From Xylanimonas allomyrinae (GTDB lineage Bacteria > Actinomycetota > Actinomycetes > Actinomycetales > Cellulomonadaceae), in contig NZ_CP035495.1 in NCBI RefSeq assembly GCF_004135345.1, forward strand, positions 1,426,001 to 1,490,000: DNA of 64,000 bases, written 5' to 3'. The notes under the pieces were generated by a model. It worked only from the letters and a program-made list of their open reading frames with translations. It did no database searches and was not told the DNA's origin. Shown piece after piece: positions 1 through 9,095 of the stretch (position 1 is the first letter of the stretch; every line of letters begins with the position of its first letter). The translations under genes were made by a program, and so were the position numbers.

Positions 1-1
1 G

Positions 2-343
2 CTGGAGGTCCTCGCCGCGGACCCCTGCCTCACCGCCCCCGTCGCCCGCCTGCTCGAGGTCACCGGCGCCGAACCTTCCGCGCTGTCCCAGCACCTGGCC
101 GTGCTCAAGCGCGTCGGCGTCGTCGAGTCCTCGCGCACGGGCAACCTCGTGGACTACCGGCTGACCGAACCACTCGTCGCCGAGCTGCTCGTCGTCGCGC
201 GCGCGTTCCTGCTCACCCGCCTCGCCGACGGCGCCACCCGGTCCCAGCACGACGCCGCCCGGCACCTGCCGCCGCTGCCCGGCGCGTCCGCGCAAGGCGT
301 GCTCGAAGCCGCCCAGGCCGCGTTCGCCGGCGCGACACGATGA
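2..343 (+). CDS. ArsR-family transcriptional regulator (5' truncated by window)
   Basis: This is the C-terminal part (about 113 residues) of a small winged-helix regulator whose start lies before the window. The recognition helix and wing are visible as SALSQHLAVLKRVGVVESSR followed by a GNLVDYRL strand, the usual ArsR pattern. I see no metal-binding cysteine pair in the visible part, so the effector is unknown. Its stop overlaps the start of the SulP transporter gene by 4 bases (ATGA), so the two are co-translated and the regulator probably controls the transporter. The ArsR family call is firm. The ligand is not inferable. Confidence 0.85.
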   Translation: MEVLAADPCLTAPVARLLEVTGAEPSALSQHLAVLKRVGVVESSRTGNLVDYRLTEPLVAELLVVARAFLLTRLADGATRSQHDAARHLPPLPGASAQGVLEAAQAAFAGATR

Positions 344-2016
344 ACGTCCGGGGCCTGCTGCCGGCCCGCACCGACTACGACCTGCGCCCGCGCAGCATCG
401 CCGCCGACCTCGTCGCCGGCCTCACCGTCGGCGTCGTCGCCCTCCCCCTCGCCCTCGCGTTCGGCGTCAGCTCGGGTGTCGGCGCCGCCGCCGGACTCGT
501 CACCGCCGTCATCGCCGGCATCGTGGCCGCCGTCTTCGGCGGCTCCGGCCTCCAGGTCTCCGGCCCCACCGGCGCCATGGCCGTCGTGCTCGCACCCATC
601 GTCGCCAAGCACGGGCTCGGCTCCGTCGCCCTCGTCACCGTGCTCGCCGGCATCGTCGTCCTCGCCGCCGGCGTGCTGCGCCTGGGACGGATCGTCACCT
701 ACATCCCCTGGCCCGTCGTCGAAGGGTTCACCCTCGGCATCGCCTGCATCATCTTCCTGCAACAGGTACCCGCCGCCCTCGGCGTCACCGCACCAGCAGG
801 CGGCAACACCGCCGTGACCGCCGTGCGCGCCGCCGTCGACGCCGCCTCGGGCGACGGCACCGCGACCGCCTGGACGCTCGGCGTCGTCGCCGTGGTCGCG
901 CTCGTCATGCTCGTGCTGCCCCGCATCGCAGGCGCCATCCCGGCCTCGCTCGTCGCCGTCGCGATCGTCACCGTGCTCGCCGAGGTGCTCGGCGCGCCCC
1001 TGCCCCGCATCGGCGCCCTGCCCGACTCGCTGCCCCTGCCCGTGCTGCCCACCGCCAGCACCGGGGCCCTGCGCGAGCTCGGCGGAGCCGCCCTCGCCGT
1101 CGCAGCGCTCGCGGCCATCGAGTCGCTCCTGTCGGCGCGCGTCGCAGCGTCCATGTCGACCACGGACAGCCTCTACCAACCCGACCGCGAGCTCGTCGGG
1201 CAAGGCCTCGCCTCCGTCGCCAGCGGGCTGTTCGGCGGCATGCCCGCCACCGGAGCCATCGCCCGCACCGCCGTCAACGTGCGCTCCGGAGCACGCACCC
1301 GTCTGGCCGCCGTCGTCCACGCCGTCGTCATCCTCGCCGTCATCACCCTGGCCACCGGGCCCGTCTCACGCATCCCGCTCGCGGCGCTCGCGGGCGTGCT
1401 CATGGTGACGGCGTTCCGCATGATCCCGGGCCGCACGGTCGCCACGGTCGTGCGCGCGAGCCGCAGCACCGCGACCACCTTCGTCGTGACCGCCGTCATC
1501 ACCGTCGCGTTCGACCTCATCGAGGCCGTCGAGATCGGCGTGCTCGTGGCCGCGTTCTTCGCGCTGCGCGCCGTCGCGCGGGCAGCCGGCGTGCACCGCG
1601 AGCCGCTGCCGGGGCACGCGCAGCCCGGCGACGAGCACGTCGCGCTGTTCCGCATCGAGGGCGCCATGTTCTTCGGCGCGGCCGACCGCGTGCTGACCGA
1701 GGTCGCGCACGACTCGATCCGCGACGGCGTGCGCGTCGTCGTGCTGCGCCTGTCGGGGCTGCGCATGGTCGACGCGACAGGCGCCAAGGCCCTCGGCGAC
1801 CTCGTGCACGAGCTCGAGCAGCGCGGCGTCACCGTGCTCGTCAAGGGAGTGCAGCCCGGGCACGTCGGCCTTCTGCGCAACGTCGGCGTGCTCGACGAGC
1901 TGCGCGACGAGCGTCACCTGTTCGAAGACCTCGACCAGGCCGTCGAACACGCGCGCTCGCACGTGCGGCGCGCCGAGCTCGGCCAGGACGTGCCACAGCT
2001 GCGCGGGCTGCGCTGA
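340..2016 (+). CDS. SulP/SLC26-family anion permease with STAS domain
   Basis: This is a 558-residue integral membrane protein that moves anions (sulfate or bicarbonate in known relatives) across the cytoplasmic membrane. The first ~410 residues are a run of hydrophobic helices with the conserved GGSGLQVSGPTGAM stretch of the family. Residues ~430-545 form a cytoplasmic STAS domain (LRLSGLRMVDATGAKALGDL). The length is normal for SulP. It starts inside the stop codon of the upstream ArsR-type regulator, which suggests regulation by that protein. Substrate cannot be decided from sequence. No carbonic anhydrase is next to it. Confidence 0.93.
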   Translation: MNVRGLLPARTDYDLRPRSIAADLVAGLTVGVVALPLALAFGVSSGVGAAAGLVTAVIAGIVAAVFGGSGLQVSGPTGAMAVVLAPIVAKHGLGSVALVTVLAGIVVLAAGVLRLGRIVTYIPWPVVEGFTLGIACIIFLQQVPAALGVTAPAGGNTAVTAVRAAVDAASGDGTATAWTLGVVAVVALVMLVLPRIAGAIPASLVAVAIVTVLAEVLGAPLPRIGALPDSLPLPVLPTASTGALRELGGAALAVAALAAIESLLSARVAASMSTTDSLYQPDRELVGQGLASVASGLFGGMPATGAIARTAVNVRSGARTRLAAVVHAVVILAVITLATGPVSRIPLAALAGVLMVTAFRMIPGRTVATVVRASRSTATTFVVTAVITVAFDLIEAVEIGVLVAAFFALRAVARAAGVHREPLPGHAQPGDEHVALFRIEGAMFFGAADRVLTEVAHDSIRDGVRVVVLRLSGLRMVDATGAKALGDLVHELEQRGVTVLVKGVQPGHVGLLRNVGVLDELRDERHLFEDLDQAVEHARSHVRRAELGQDVPQLRGLR

Positions 2017-2017
2017 C

Positions 2018-3694
2018 CTATTTGGCGTCCGCGTAGGTCTCGACGGTCGCGACCGTCAGCGGGAACTCGACAGGGGCGTCGCCGAACAGCAGGCGTCCCG
2101 CCTCGACCGCGGCCTGCCGCAGCTCGCGCGCGACGTCGTCGGCCAGCGCGGCCGGGGTGTGCACCACCACCTCGTCGTGCAGGAAGAACGCCAGGTGCGG
2201 GCGCCGCCCGAACACACCGGTACCACCCGGGCCCGCCTCCCCCAGGTCCCACAGCCGGCGCCGCGCCGACGCCAGCCAGGCCAGCGCCCACTCGGCGGCC
2301 GTGCCCTGCACGACGAAGTTGCGCGTGAACCGGCCCCACGACCGCGTGTAGGCGCGAGCGCGTGCCGCCGCGTCGGCGGACCCCGCCGGCTCGGCCGCGT
2401 ACGCGCCCGCCTGCACCTGCGCCCACGGCTCGCCCGGGAGCGGCGAGCCGCGCCCGAGCCAGGTGGAGACGACCTCGCCGCGCTCGCCCGCGCGAGCGGC
2501 GTCCTCGACCAGCGCGATCGCGCGCGGGAACGTGCGCGCGAGGCTCGGCAGCACGGCGGCGCTCGCGCCCGTGGTGCCGCCGTACATCGCGCCGAGCATG
2601 CCCACCTTGGCCAGCTCGCGCGTCGCCACGGCCCCCGACGCGACGATGCCCGCGTACATGTCGCCGCCGCGGCCCGCCGCCGCCATCGCGGCGTCGCCGC
2701 TCATCGCGGCCAGCACGCGAGGCTCGAGCTGGGCGACGTCGGCGACCACGAGCGTCCAGCCCGGATCGGCGACGACGGCGCGGCGCACGTCCTTGGGAAG
2801 CTGCAGCGCTCCCCCGCCGACCGACGACCAGCGGCCCGTGACGACGCCGCCGACCACGTACTCCGGGCGGAACCTGCCGTCGCGCACCCAGGTGTCGAGC
2901 CAGTTCCAGCCGTTGGCGGTCAGCAGCCGGGCGAGCTTCTTGTACTCCAGCAGCGGGGCGACGACGGGGTGGTCGTGCTCCTCCAGCTCCCACTTGCTCA
3001 GGCTCTTGACCCCCACCCCCGCGTACTGCATCGCCTTGAGCAGGCTCGGGTGCGAGTCGGGGTTGAGCGAGGGCGGGGCGTCGAGGGCCTCGCGGATGCG
3101 CGCGGCGAGCGCCTCGAGCAGTACAGGGCGCTGCCCCGACGGCGGGCGCGGGCCGAGCCGCTCGGTGAGGATCGCGTCGTGCACGTCGGCACGCCAGGGC
3201 AGGCCCGTGTGGTGCATCTCGGCGGCGACGAGCGCGCCCGCGGACTCGGCGGCGAGCAGGAACCGCAGGCGGCCGGGGTCGGTGGCCGCGGCGAGGGCCG
3301 CCTCCTGCGCCGCGAGCTCGGCGTGCGGGTCGCGGGCGTCGCGGCCGTCGCGCGCGGGCGCAGCGATGTCACCCAGCTCGAACAGCCCCTGCGGTGCCGG
3401 GCCGGCGCCGGGCAGCGAGGGTGGCGGCCCGGCGGGCGCGGGCACGAGACCGTCCCACGGCCCGGGATCCGCCCGCGCGAACGGCGTGCGGGCGGTCAGG
3501 GGCGAGCGCCGCAGGATCGCGTGCGCGAGCCGCAGGTCGTGGGCCCGCTCCACGCGCACCCCGGCGTCCAGGAGGGCCGGGTACCAGCGGTTGGTGTCGT
3601 CCCAGGTCCAGCGCGGCGCGGGTGCCGCGGCCTCGTCGTCGCGCACGAGAGCGCCCAAGCCCTCGGCCCGATCGGTGTCCCGCAGCACGCGCAT
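2018..3694 (-). CDS. Bifunctional 3'-5' exonuclease/DNA polymerase (PolA family, actinobacterial short form)
   Basis: This is a family A DNA polymerase of about 558 residues that lacks the 5' nuclease domain. The C-terminal polymerase domain shows motif A (ADVAQLEPRVLAAMSGD), motif B (RELAKVGMLGAMYGGT) and motif C (FFLHDEVVVHTP). The N-terminal ~200 residues correspond to a weak, degenerate exonuclease domain. The start at MRVLRDTDRAEG is preferred over upstream in-frame starts because the extra 20 residues are low-complexity. It probably acts in repair synthesis. It ends 2 bp from the convergent SulP gene. Confidence 0.9.
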   Translation of the reverse strand: MRVLRDTDRAEGLGALVRDDEAAAPAPRWTWDDTNRWYPALLDAGVRVERAHDLRLAHAILRRSPLTARTPFARADPGPWDGLVPAPAGPPPSLPGAGPAPQGLFELGDIAAPARDGRDARDPHAELAAQEAALAAATDPGRLRFLLAAESAGALVAAEMHHTGLPWRADVHDAILTERLGPRPPSGQRPVLLEALAARIREALDAPPSLNPDSHPSLLKAMQYAGVGVKSLSKWELEEHDHPVVAPLLEYKKLARLLTANGWNWLDTWVRDGRFRPEYVVGGVVTGRWSSVGGGALQLPKDVRRAVVADPGWTLVVADVAQLEPRVLAAMSGDAAMAAAGRGGDMYAGIVASGAVATRELAKVGMLGAMYGGTTGASAAVLPSLARTFPRAIALVEDAARAGERGEVVSTWLGRGSPLPGEPWAQVQAGAYAAEPAGSADAAARARAYTRSWGRFTRNFVVQGTAAEWALAWLASARRRLWDLGEAGPGGTGVFGRRPHLAFFLHDEVVVHTPAALADDVARELRQAAVEAGRLLFGDAPVEFPLTVATVETYADAK

Positions 3695-3767
3695 CACGAG
3701 CCCACGATGCCACCCGCCCCCGACATGCCGGCCCGTCGCGCCGCCCTGGGCCACCTGGCGGCTTGCC

Positions 3768-3837
3768 GTCAGGTCGGCAGTCCGTCGTCAGGTCGTGCGC
3801 CCGGGTGCCCGAGCCGACGACGGACTGCCGACCTGAC
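3768..3837 (-). terminator. Long perfect inverted repeat, probable terminator
   Basis: A 22-bp perfect inverted repeat has arms at 3768-3789 and 3816-3837 and a 26-nt loop. It lies just after the stop of the NAD(P)H-binding protein gene and before the polymerase gene on the same strand. There is no U tract, as is common for actinobacterial terminators. Confidence 0.6.
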
Positions 3838-3868
3838 CGGGGCGCGGGGACGGCGGCGGGGTGGGGCG

Positions 3869-4546
3869 CTACGTGGCCGCGACGGCCGTCTGCACCGGGA
3901 CGTCGCCGCTGGTCAGGGCCAGCGTGCGCCCCACCGCGTTGCCCGACAGCACCAGCTCTGCGACCACGGCCGCGACGTCGGCGCGCGGCACGGTGCCACG
4001 CGTGACGCGTCCGCCCGCGAGCGTGACGCGGCCGGTGCCGGGGGCGTCGGTGAACTGGCCCGGCCGCAGGATGGTCCAGTCAAGATCCGACGCGCGCAGG
4101 TCGTCCTCGGCCTGCGTCTTGGCGTCGAGGTACGCGGCCCACACGGGGGTCGACCCGCGGGGCGCGGGAGACCCGGCGCCCTGCGTGGACACCTGGACGA
4201 AGCGCCGCACGCCCGCGACGCGCGCGGCCGCCGCGAGGAGGATCGCGCCGTCGCGGTCCACGGTGTACTTGCGCTCGGCGGTGGAGCCGGGCCCGGCTCC
4301 GGCGGCGAACACGACCGCGTCCGCGCCGTCGAGCACCGCGGCCACGTCGGCGGCCTCCGCCTGCTCCAGGTCGACGACGACGGCGGTGCCGCCCGCCGCC
4401 TCCACGTCCGCCACCTGGCCGGGGTCGCGGACCAGCCCGACGACGTCGTGCCCGCGTGCGGTGAGGTACCGCGTCAGGTGGAGCGCGACCTTGCCATGGC
4501 CTCCGGCCACGGCGACACGCACGCGGCGCTTTTCAGTGCGGGGCAC
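3869..4546 (-). CDS. NAD(P)H-binding, NmrA/SDR-like protein
   Basis: This is a 225-residue single-domain Rossmann protein of the atypical short-chain dehydrogenase group. The glycine-rich dinucleotide loop is near the N-terminus (VAVAGGHGKVALHLTRYL). A conserved VQVSTQGAG strand lies mid-protein, and a DWTILRPGQFTD segment typical of NmrA-like proteins follows. The specific substrate is unknown; relatives act as redox sensors or reductases. It lies downstream of the TetR gene on the same strand, and a strong hairpin follows its stop. Confidence 0.88.
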   Translation of the reverse strand: MPRTEKRRVRVAVAGGHGKVALHLTRYLTARGHDVVGLVRDPGQVADVEAAGGTAVVVDLEQAEAADVAAVLDGADAVVFAAGAGPGSTAERKYTVDRDGAILLAAAARVAGVRRFVQVSTQGAGSPAPRGSTPVWAAYLDAKTQAEDDLRASDLDWTILRPGQFTDAPGTGRVTLAGGRVTRGTVPRADVAAVVAELVLSGNAVGRTLALTSGDVPVQTAVAAT

Positions 4547-5370
4547 AGACCGACCTCCCTCAGGTGCGCTCGGCGGTACGCCGGGCCCGCACCAGTCTGG
4601 CAGCGTCGCCTGGGGCGGGCACGTGATCGGGCACGGCGTCCCTCAGCGCGTGGCACCCCGGATGATGCCCCGAGCCTTTCGACGGCGCCGTCGACGTCGA
4701 CCGCAAGCAGGGGGCGCAGGATCGCACCGTAGTTGTGGAGGGCCGCGAGGCCGAGCGCGACGTCGTAGTCGGCCCGGGCCGGCTCGCCGTCGCGCCCCGT
4801 GCGCTGCCGGTGCACCTCGGTGGCGAGCGCCTCGTGCGCCTGCGCGACGAGCGCGCGCAGCTCGGGCTGGGCGCGGGGGTGGCGCAGCGCGAAGAGGTAG
4901 ACCTCCAGGGAGAGCAGGATGTCGTCGAGGTCGGCCGACGACGGCGTCGCGTCGTCGGGGCCCGTGCCGCGCCCGGCGAACTGCCGGGCGACCTCGACGA
5001 ACAGGTCCTCCTTGGACGCGAAGTTCGCGTAGAGGGCGCCCTTGGTGTACCCGGCGGCGGACGCGATGTCGGCGACGGAGGCACCCTCGTAGCCCTGGGC
5101 GGCGAAGACGGTGCGCGCGGCGGCGACGAGGTCGGCGCGCGTGCGCTCGGCCTTCGTGGCGCGCGCGGTCGACCGCCCGGCGAGCTCGGAGGCGGCGTCG
5201 CCGAGCTCGCGCGAGAGCTCGCGCGAGGCGGCGGCGAGCTCGTCGGCGACCTCGCGACGTGCGGCGCTGCCGGCCTCGCTGAGCGTCTGCCCGAGGGCCT
5301 TGGTGAGCGCCGCGACGGCGTCCTTGAGGTCGCGGGACGTGGAGCGTGCGTCGGGGGTGTCGTCCGCCAT
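4474..5370 (-). CDS. TetR-family regulator with helical N-terminal extension; C-terminus frameshifted
   Basis: A DNA-binding repressor. The TetR helix-turn-helix is at about residues 77-125 (GYTKGALYANFASKEDL). It is preceded by an unusual ~70-residue, charged, Ala/Glu-rich helical extension. As read, the frame runs on to 4474 and overlaps the next gene, and its last ~65 residues look like out-of-frame sequence. Adding one base to the C4 run at 4668-4671 ends the protein at 4643 with a normal tail (IIRGATR). The intended gene is therefore probably 4643-5370. It is divergent from the ABC transporter, with palindromes between them. Confidence 0.85.
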   Translation of the reverse strand: MADDTPDARSTSRDLKDAVAALTKALGQTLSEAGSAARREVADELAAASRELSRELGDAASELAGRSTARATKAERTRADLVAAARTVFAAQGYEGASVADIASAAGYTKGALYANFASKEDLFVEVARQFAGRGTGPDDATPSSADLDDILLSLEVYLFALRHPRAQPELRALVAQAHEALATEVHRQRTGRDGEPARADYDVALGLAALHNYGAILRPLLAVDVDGAVERLGASSGVPRAEGRRARSRARPRRRCQTGAGPAYRRAHLREVGLCPALKSAACVSPWPEAMARSRST

Positions 5371-5391
5371 GGCACGCCAGTCTACATGCCA

Positions 5392-5445
5392 GACGGTATT
5401 GCAATACCGTCCGGTATGGTTACGATCCTTCCGTACCGAACGGTA
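5392..5445. promoter_or_regulatory. TetR operator region between regulator and ABC transporter
   Basis: A perfect 20-bp palindrome, GACGGTATTGCAATACCGTC, lies at 5392-5411. A second near-palindrome, TACCGAACGGTA, lies at 5434-5445, with a further CGGTAT half-site between them. The sites fill the 92-bp gap between the divergent TetR and ABC ATPase genes. This is the expected position for autorepression and repression of the transporter. Confidence 0.75.
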
Positions 5446-5462
5446 TCCACGAGAGGATCCCC

Positions 5463-6245
5463 ATGTCCGACGACGTCCTGGCCATCCGGGACCTGCACAA
5501 GCGGTACGGCTCCGGCAGCCGCGCCGTGCAGGCCAACGACGGCATCGACCTGACCGCGAGCGCCGGGCAGGTCGTGTGCCTGCTCGGCCACAACGGCGCC
5601 GGCAAGAGCACGCTGGTCAACCAGGTGGTGGGCATCGCCGCCCCCGACCGCGGCACCATCCGGCTCGCGGGCGTCGACGCCGTCGCGCACCCGGCCCGCG
5701 CCCGAGCGCTCGCCAGCGTGCAGGCGCAGGCGAACGTGCCGATCACCGGCCTCACCCCGCGCCGCGCCGTCGATCTGGTCGGCCGCATCCGCGGCGGACG
5801 ACGCGCCGACGTGCGCCGCCGCACCGCGCACCTGCTCGACGCCCTGGACCTCGGCCCGTGGGCCGACGTGCCCGCCGAGAAGGTCTCGGGCGGCGTCGCG
5901 CGGCTCACCGCGTTCGCCATGGCCGCCGTCGCTCCCGGGCGCCTCGTCGTGCTCGACGAACCCACCAACGACGTCGACCCGGTGCGCCGCCGCCTGCTGT
6001 GGCGCGAGATCCGCGCGATCGCCGACGGCGGCGCCGCCGTCCTGCTCGTGACGCACAACGTGCTCGAAGCCGAGACGGTCGTCGACCACGTCACCGTGCT
6101 CGACCGCGGGCGCGTCGTCGCGCAGGGCACGCCCGCCGCGCTGAGCGCCGCGCACCCGGGCCGCTCGCTCGAGGACGCCTACATCCACCTGGTCGGCCAG
6201 GCGCAGCCCGCCGCCGCCCGTCACCCGCAGGAGGCCGCACGATGA
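5463..6245 (+). CDS. ABC transporter ATP-binding protein
   Basis: A 260-residue ATPase subunit of a drug- or lipid-type exporter. It has Walker A GHNGAGKST, a degenerate signature (SGGVARL), Walker B LVVLDEPTNDVDP and the switch histidine in THN. The start MSDDVLAIRDL is preferred because a GAGAGGA ribosome binding site precedes it; the open frame extends further upstream without support. It overlaps the permease gene by ATGA. Together with the divergent TetR gene this is a classic repressor/exporter unit. The substrate is not predictable. Confidence 0.92.
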   Translation: MSDDVLAIRDLHKRYGSGSRAVQANDGIDLTASAGQVVCLLGHNGAGKSTLVNQVVGIAAPDRGTIRLAGVDAVAHPARARALASVQAQANVPITGLTPRRAVDLVGRIRGGRRADVRRRTAHLLDALDLGPWADVPAEKVSGGVARLTAFAMAAVAPGRLVVLDEPTNDVDPVRRRLLWREIRAIADGGAAVLLVTHNVLEAETVVDHVTVLDRGRVVAQGTPAALSAAHPGRSLEDAYIHLVGQAQPAAARHPQEAAR

Positions 6246-7015
6246 GCACGCAGGACGTCACCGCCGAACCGACCGCACCGGCCGCGGTCGTGCGCCAGCT
6301 CGGCCTGCTCATGCAGTGGCAGGCACGCCGCATGTCGCAGTGGCTGCCGCTGCTCGTCATCGTCCAGGTGCTGCTGGCCGTGACGACGGTGTTCGGCTAC
6401 GGGCTCCTGGTCGGGACGCCGCCGCGCGAGGCGGCGCTCTACCTCGCCACCGGGGCGCCCACGATCACGCTCGTCATGGTCGGGCTCGTCATGGCGCCCC
6501 AGCAGGTCGCGCAGTCGCGCACCGAGGGCAGCTTCGACTGGATGCGCACGCTGCCCATCCCCCGGTGGGTCTTCCTCGCGGCCGACCTCGCGGTCTGGTC
6601 GCTCGTCGCGCTGCCCGGCACGGTGCTCGGTGTGGTCGTCGGGGCGTGGCGGTTCGACATCGCGCTGTCGGTCAGTCCGTGGATCGTGCTCGCCGCACCC
6701 GTGGTGTCGCTCACCGCGGCGACCGTCGGGTACTCGGTGGCGACCCTGCTGCCCGCGCAGGTCGCGCAGCTGCTCAGCCAGGTGCTCGTGTTCGTGGTGC
6801 TGCTGTTCTCGCCGGTCAGCTACCCGGCGGAACGGATGCCGGCGTGGCTCGCCGAGGTGCACCAGTGGGCGCCCGTGCAGCCCATGGCCGAGGTCATGCG
6901 TGCGTCGCTGGTGAGCGACGAGTTCGGTGTCTCGGTACGGACGGTGGCGGTGCTCGCCGTGTGGTGCGTCGTCGCGGTCGCCGGGGCGTGCCGGGCACTG
7001 CAGCGGCGGGCGTGA
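6242..7015 (+). CDS. ABC-2 type transporter permease
   Basis: A 257-residue membrane protein with about six hydrophobic segments and the ABC-2 architecture. It begins MSTQDVTAEPTAP and has a pre-helix SQSR-type loop (QQVAQSRTEGSFDW). It pairs with the overlapping ATPase to form a TetR-controlled exporter. It ends 22 bp from the convergent recQ gene. That gap holds a short direct repeat (TACGTGCCGGC twice). Confidence 0.9.
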   Translation: MSTQDVTAEPTAPAAVVRQLGLLMQWQARRMSQWLPLLVIVQVLLAVTTVFGYGLLVGTPPREAALYLATGAPTITLVMVGLVMAPQQVAQSRTEGSFDWMRTLPIPRWVFLAADLAVWSLVALPGTVLGVVVGAWRFDIALSVSPWIVLAAPVVSLTAATVGYSVATLLPAQVAQLLSQVLVFVVLLFSPVSYPAERMPAWLAEVHQWAPVQPMAEVMRASLVSDEFGVSVRTVAVLAVWCVVAVAGACRALQRRA

Positions 7016-7037
7016 CACGCCGGATCTACGTGCCGGC

Positions 7038-8885
7038 CTACGTGCCGGCTCCCCCCACCACCGCGAGCACGGCCTCGCCATAGCGTTCGAGCTTGCTCTC
7101 CCCGACGCCGCTGATCGTCGCGAGCTGGTCGAGCGAGACGGGGCGCTGCGCGGCGATGGAGCGCAGCGTCGCGTCGGCGAACACGATGTAGGCGGGCTTG
7201 CCCTGCTCCTTGGCCTCGCCCGCGCGCCACGCCCGCAGCGCCTCGAACAACGGGACGTCGGCGTCGGCGAGGTCGGCGGCCGGGCTCGCCTTGCGCGCCC
7301 GGGCCGCCCGGGTCGCGCGCTCGGGCTCGTGCCGCATGCGCACCTCGCGACGCCGCGCGAGCACGTCGCCGCTCGCCTCGGTCAGCACGAGCGTGCCGTG
7401 CTCGCCCTCCACGGTGAGCAGCCCCTGGGCGAGAAGCTGGCGGACCACGGCCCGCCACTCCCCCTCGGCCAGGTCCGCCCCCACCCCGTACACCGACAGC
7501 TCCTGGTGGCGGAACCGCCGGATCTTCTCGGTGTCCCGGCCGAGCAGGATGTCGACCACCTGCCCGGCGCCGAAGCTCTGGCCGCGCTCGCGCGCCAGAC
7601 GCAGCACCGTCGAGAGGACCTTCTGCGCGGCGACCGTGCCGTCCCACGCCTCGGGCGGCGCGAGGCAGGTGTCGCAGGCCCCGCAGCCGCCCGGGTGCCG
7701 CTCGCCGAAGTAGGCGAGAAGCTGGGCGCGGCGGCACTCGACCGTCTCGCACAGCGCGAGCATCGCGCCCAGGTGCTGGTTGAGGTTGCGCCGGTGGGCG
7801 GCGTCGCCGTCGGACGTCTCGATGAGGCGCCGCTGCTGGACGACGTCGGCCAGCCCGTAGGCGAGCCACGCCGTCGACGGCAGTCCGTCGCGCCCCGCGC
7901 GACCCGTCTCCTGGTAGTAGCCCTCGACGGACTTGGGCAGGTCGAGGTGTGCGACGAACCGCACGTCGGGCTTGTCGATGCCCATGCCGAACGCGATCGT
8001 GGCGACCATGACCAGGCCGTCCTCACGCAGGAACCGCGCCTGGTTGGCCGCGCGCACCGGAGCGGGCAGCCCCGCGTGGTACGGGAGTGCGGGAACGCCG
8101 TTCTCGACCAGCATCGCCGCCGTCTTCTCCACCGACGCACGCGACAGGCAGTAGACGATGCCCGCGTCGCCCGCGCCGTCGCCGTGTCCGTGCTCGGTGC
8201 GCAGCAGCTCAAGGAGCTGCCGGTCGGGGCGGTCCTTGGGCACGATCCGGTACTGGATGTTGGGGCGGTCGAAGCTCGAGACGAAGTGCCGGGCAGCGCC
8301 GAGATCCAGGCGCTGGGCGATCTCGGCACGTGTCGCGGCGGTCGCGGTGGCGGTCAGCGCGATCCGCGGCACGTCCGGCCAGCGCTCGTGCAGCATCGAC
8401 AGCTCGAGGTAGTCCGGCCGGAAGTCGTGGCCCCACTGGGACACGCAGTGCGCCTCGTCGATCGCGAACAGCGCGACCCGCCCTCGCTCCAGCAGCTCGA
8501 CGGCCGCGCGCGTGCGCAGGCCCTCGGGCGCGAGGTAGAGCAGGTCGAGCTCGCCGGCCACGAACGCCCGCTCGACGGCGCGCCGCTGCTCGCCGTCGAG
8601 CGTGGAGTTGAGGAACGCGGCCCGCACGCCGAGCGCGGCGAGCGCGTCCACCTGATCCTGCATGAGCGCGATGAGCGGAGAGATCACGACGCCCGTGCCG
8701 GGCCGCACGAGCGCGGGGATCTGGTAGCACAGGGACTTGCCGCCACCCGTGGGCATGAGCACGAGCGCGTCGCCGCCCGCGACGACGGTCTCGATGATCT
8801 CCGCCTGCGCGCCGCGGAACGTGTCGTACCCGAAGACGCGGCGCAGCACGTCGAGCGCAGGGCCGGTGGTCGTCTCGGTCGTCAC
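7038..8885 (-). CDS. recQ: ATP-dependent DNA helicase RecQ
   Basis: A 615-residue 3'-5' helicase of recombination and repair. Visible motifs are Walker A MPTGGGKSLCYQIPAL (about residues 40-55), DEAH box IDEAHCVSQWGHDFRP, TATATAATR, IAFGMGIDKPDVRFVAHLD and arginine-finger motif QETGRAGRDG. These are followed by the RecQ zinc cysteines (CGACDTC), a winged helix and a C-terminal HRDC domain. The GTG start at VTTETTTGP is chosen. The frame stays open for another 295 codons upstream, but that stretch is antisense to the riboswitch and the Usp gene and is not coding. Confidence 0.95.
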   Translation of the reverse strand: MTTETTTGPALDVLRRVFGYDTFRGAQAEIIETVVAGGDALVLMPTGGGKSLCYQIPALVRPGTGVVISPLIALMQDQVDALAALGVRAAFLNSTLDGEQRRAVERAFVAGELDLLYLAPEGLRTRAAVELLERGRVALFAIDEAHCVSQWGHDFRPDYLELSMLHERWPDVPRIALTATATAATRAEIAQRLDLGAARHFVSSFDRPNIQYRIVPKDRPDRQLLELLRTEHGHGDGAGDAGIVYCLSRASVEKTAAMLVENGVPALPYHAGLPAPVRAANQARFLREDGLVMVATIAFGMGIDKPDVRFVAHLDLPKSVEGYYQETGRAGRDGLPSTAWLAYGLADVVQQRRLIETSDGDAAHRRNLNQHLGAMLALCETVECRRAQLLAYFGERHPGGCGACDTCLAPPEAWDGTVAAQKVLSTVLRLARERGQSFGAGQVVDILLGRDTEKIRRFRHQELSVYGVGADLAEGEWRAVVRQLLAQGLLTVEGEHGTLVLTEASGDVLARRREVRMRHEPERATRAARARKASPAADLADADVPLFEALRAWRAGEAKEQGKPAYIVFADATLRSIAAQRPVSLDQLATISGVGESKLERYGEAVLAVVGGAGT

Positions 8886-8978
8886 GCCGCGCAGCCTACC
8901 GACCGGGTCCGACGGCCCCCGGCGCTCGTCCCCAGGCGCGCGAGAGACGCCGCACGGCCCGACGCCGCACCGTGGGGC

Positions 8979-9055
8979 TACGCTGTGCCCGGCGATGGAT
9001 CCCGCCGGGGCGCCAGCCCGAACCGCCGCGAGGCTGATGGTTCCTGTCTCGATGG
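8979..9055 (+). ncRNA. Fluoride (crcB) riboswitch with its promoter
   Basis: The leader matches the fluoride riboswitch consensus: GGCGATGGATCCCGCC near 8991, an unpaired GAACCGCC segment, then GGCTGATGGTTCCTG near 9032-9046. These are the conserved P1/P2 strands and pseudoknot elements of that aptamer. A TACGCT -10 element at 8979-8984 would start transcription right at the aptamer. It sits 5' of a Usp-like gene and two crcB fluoride channel genes, which is exactly the known regulon. Confidence 0.9.
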
Positions 9056-9095
9056 ACGACGTCGGGCAGGAGCGTGCCCGCGGAAGGGAAGCAGC

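Noticed and set aside
7016-7037. Short direct repeat TACGTGCCGGC between the ABC permease and recQ as a terminator
   Set aside because: The repeats are direct rather than inverted and form no stable hairpin.
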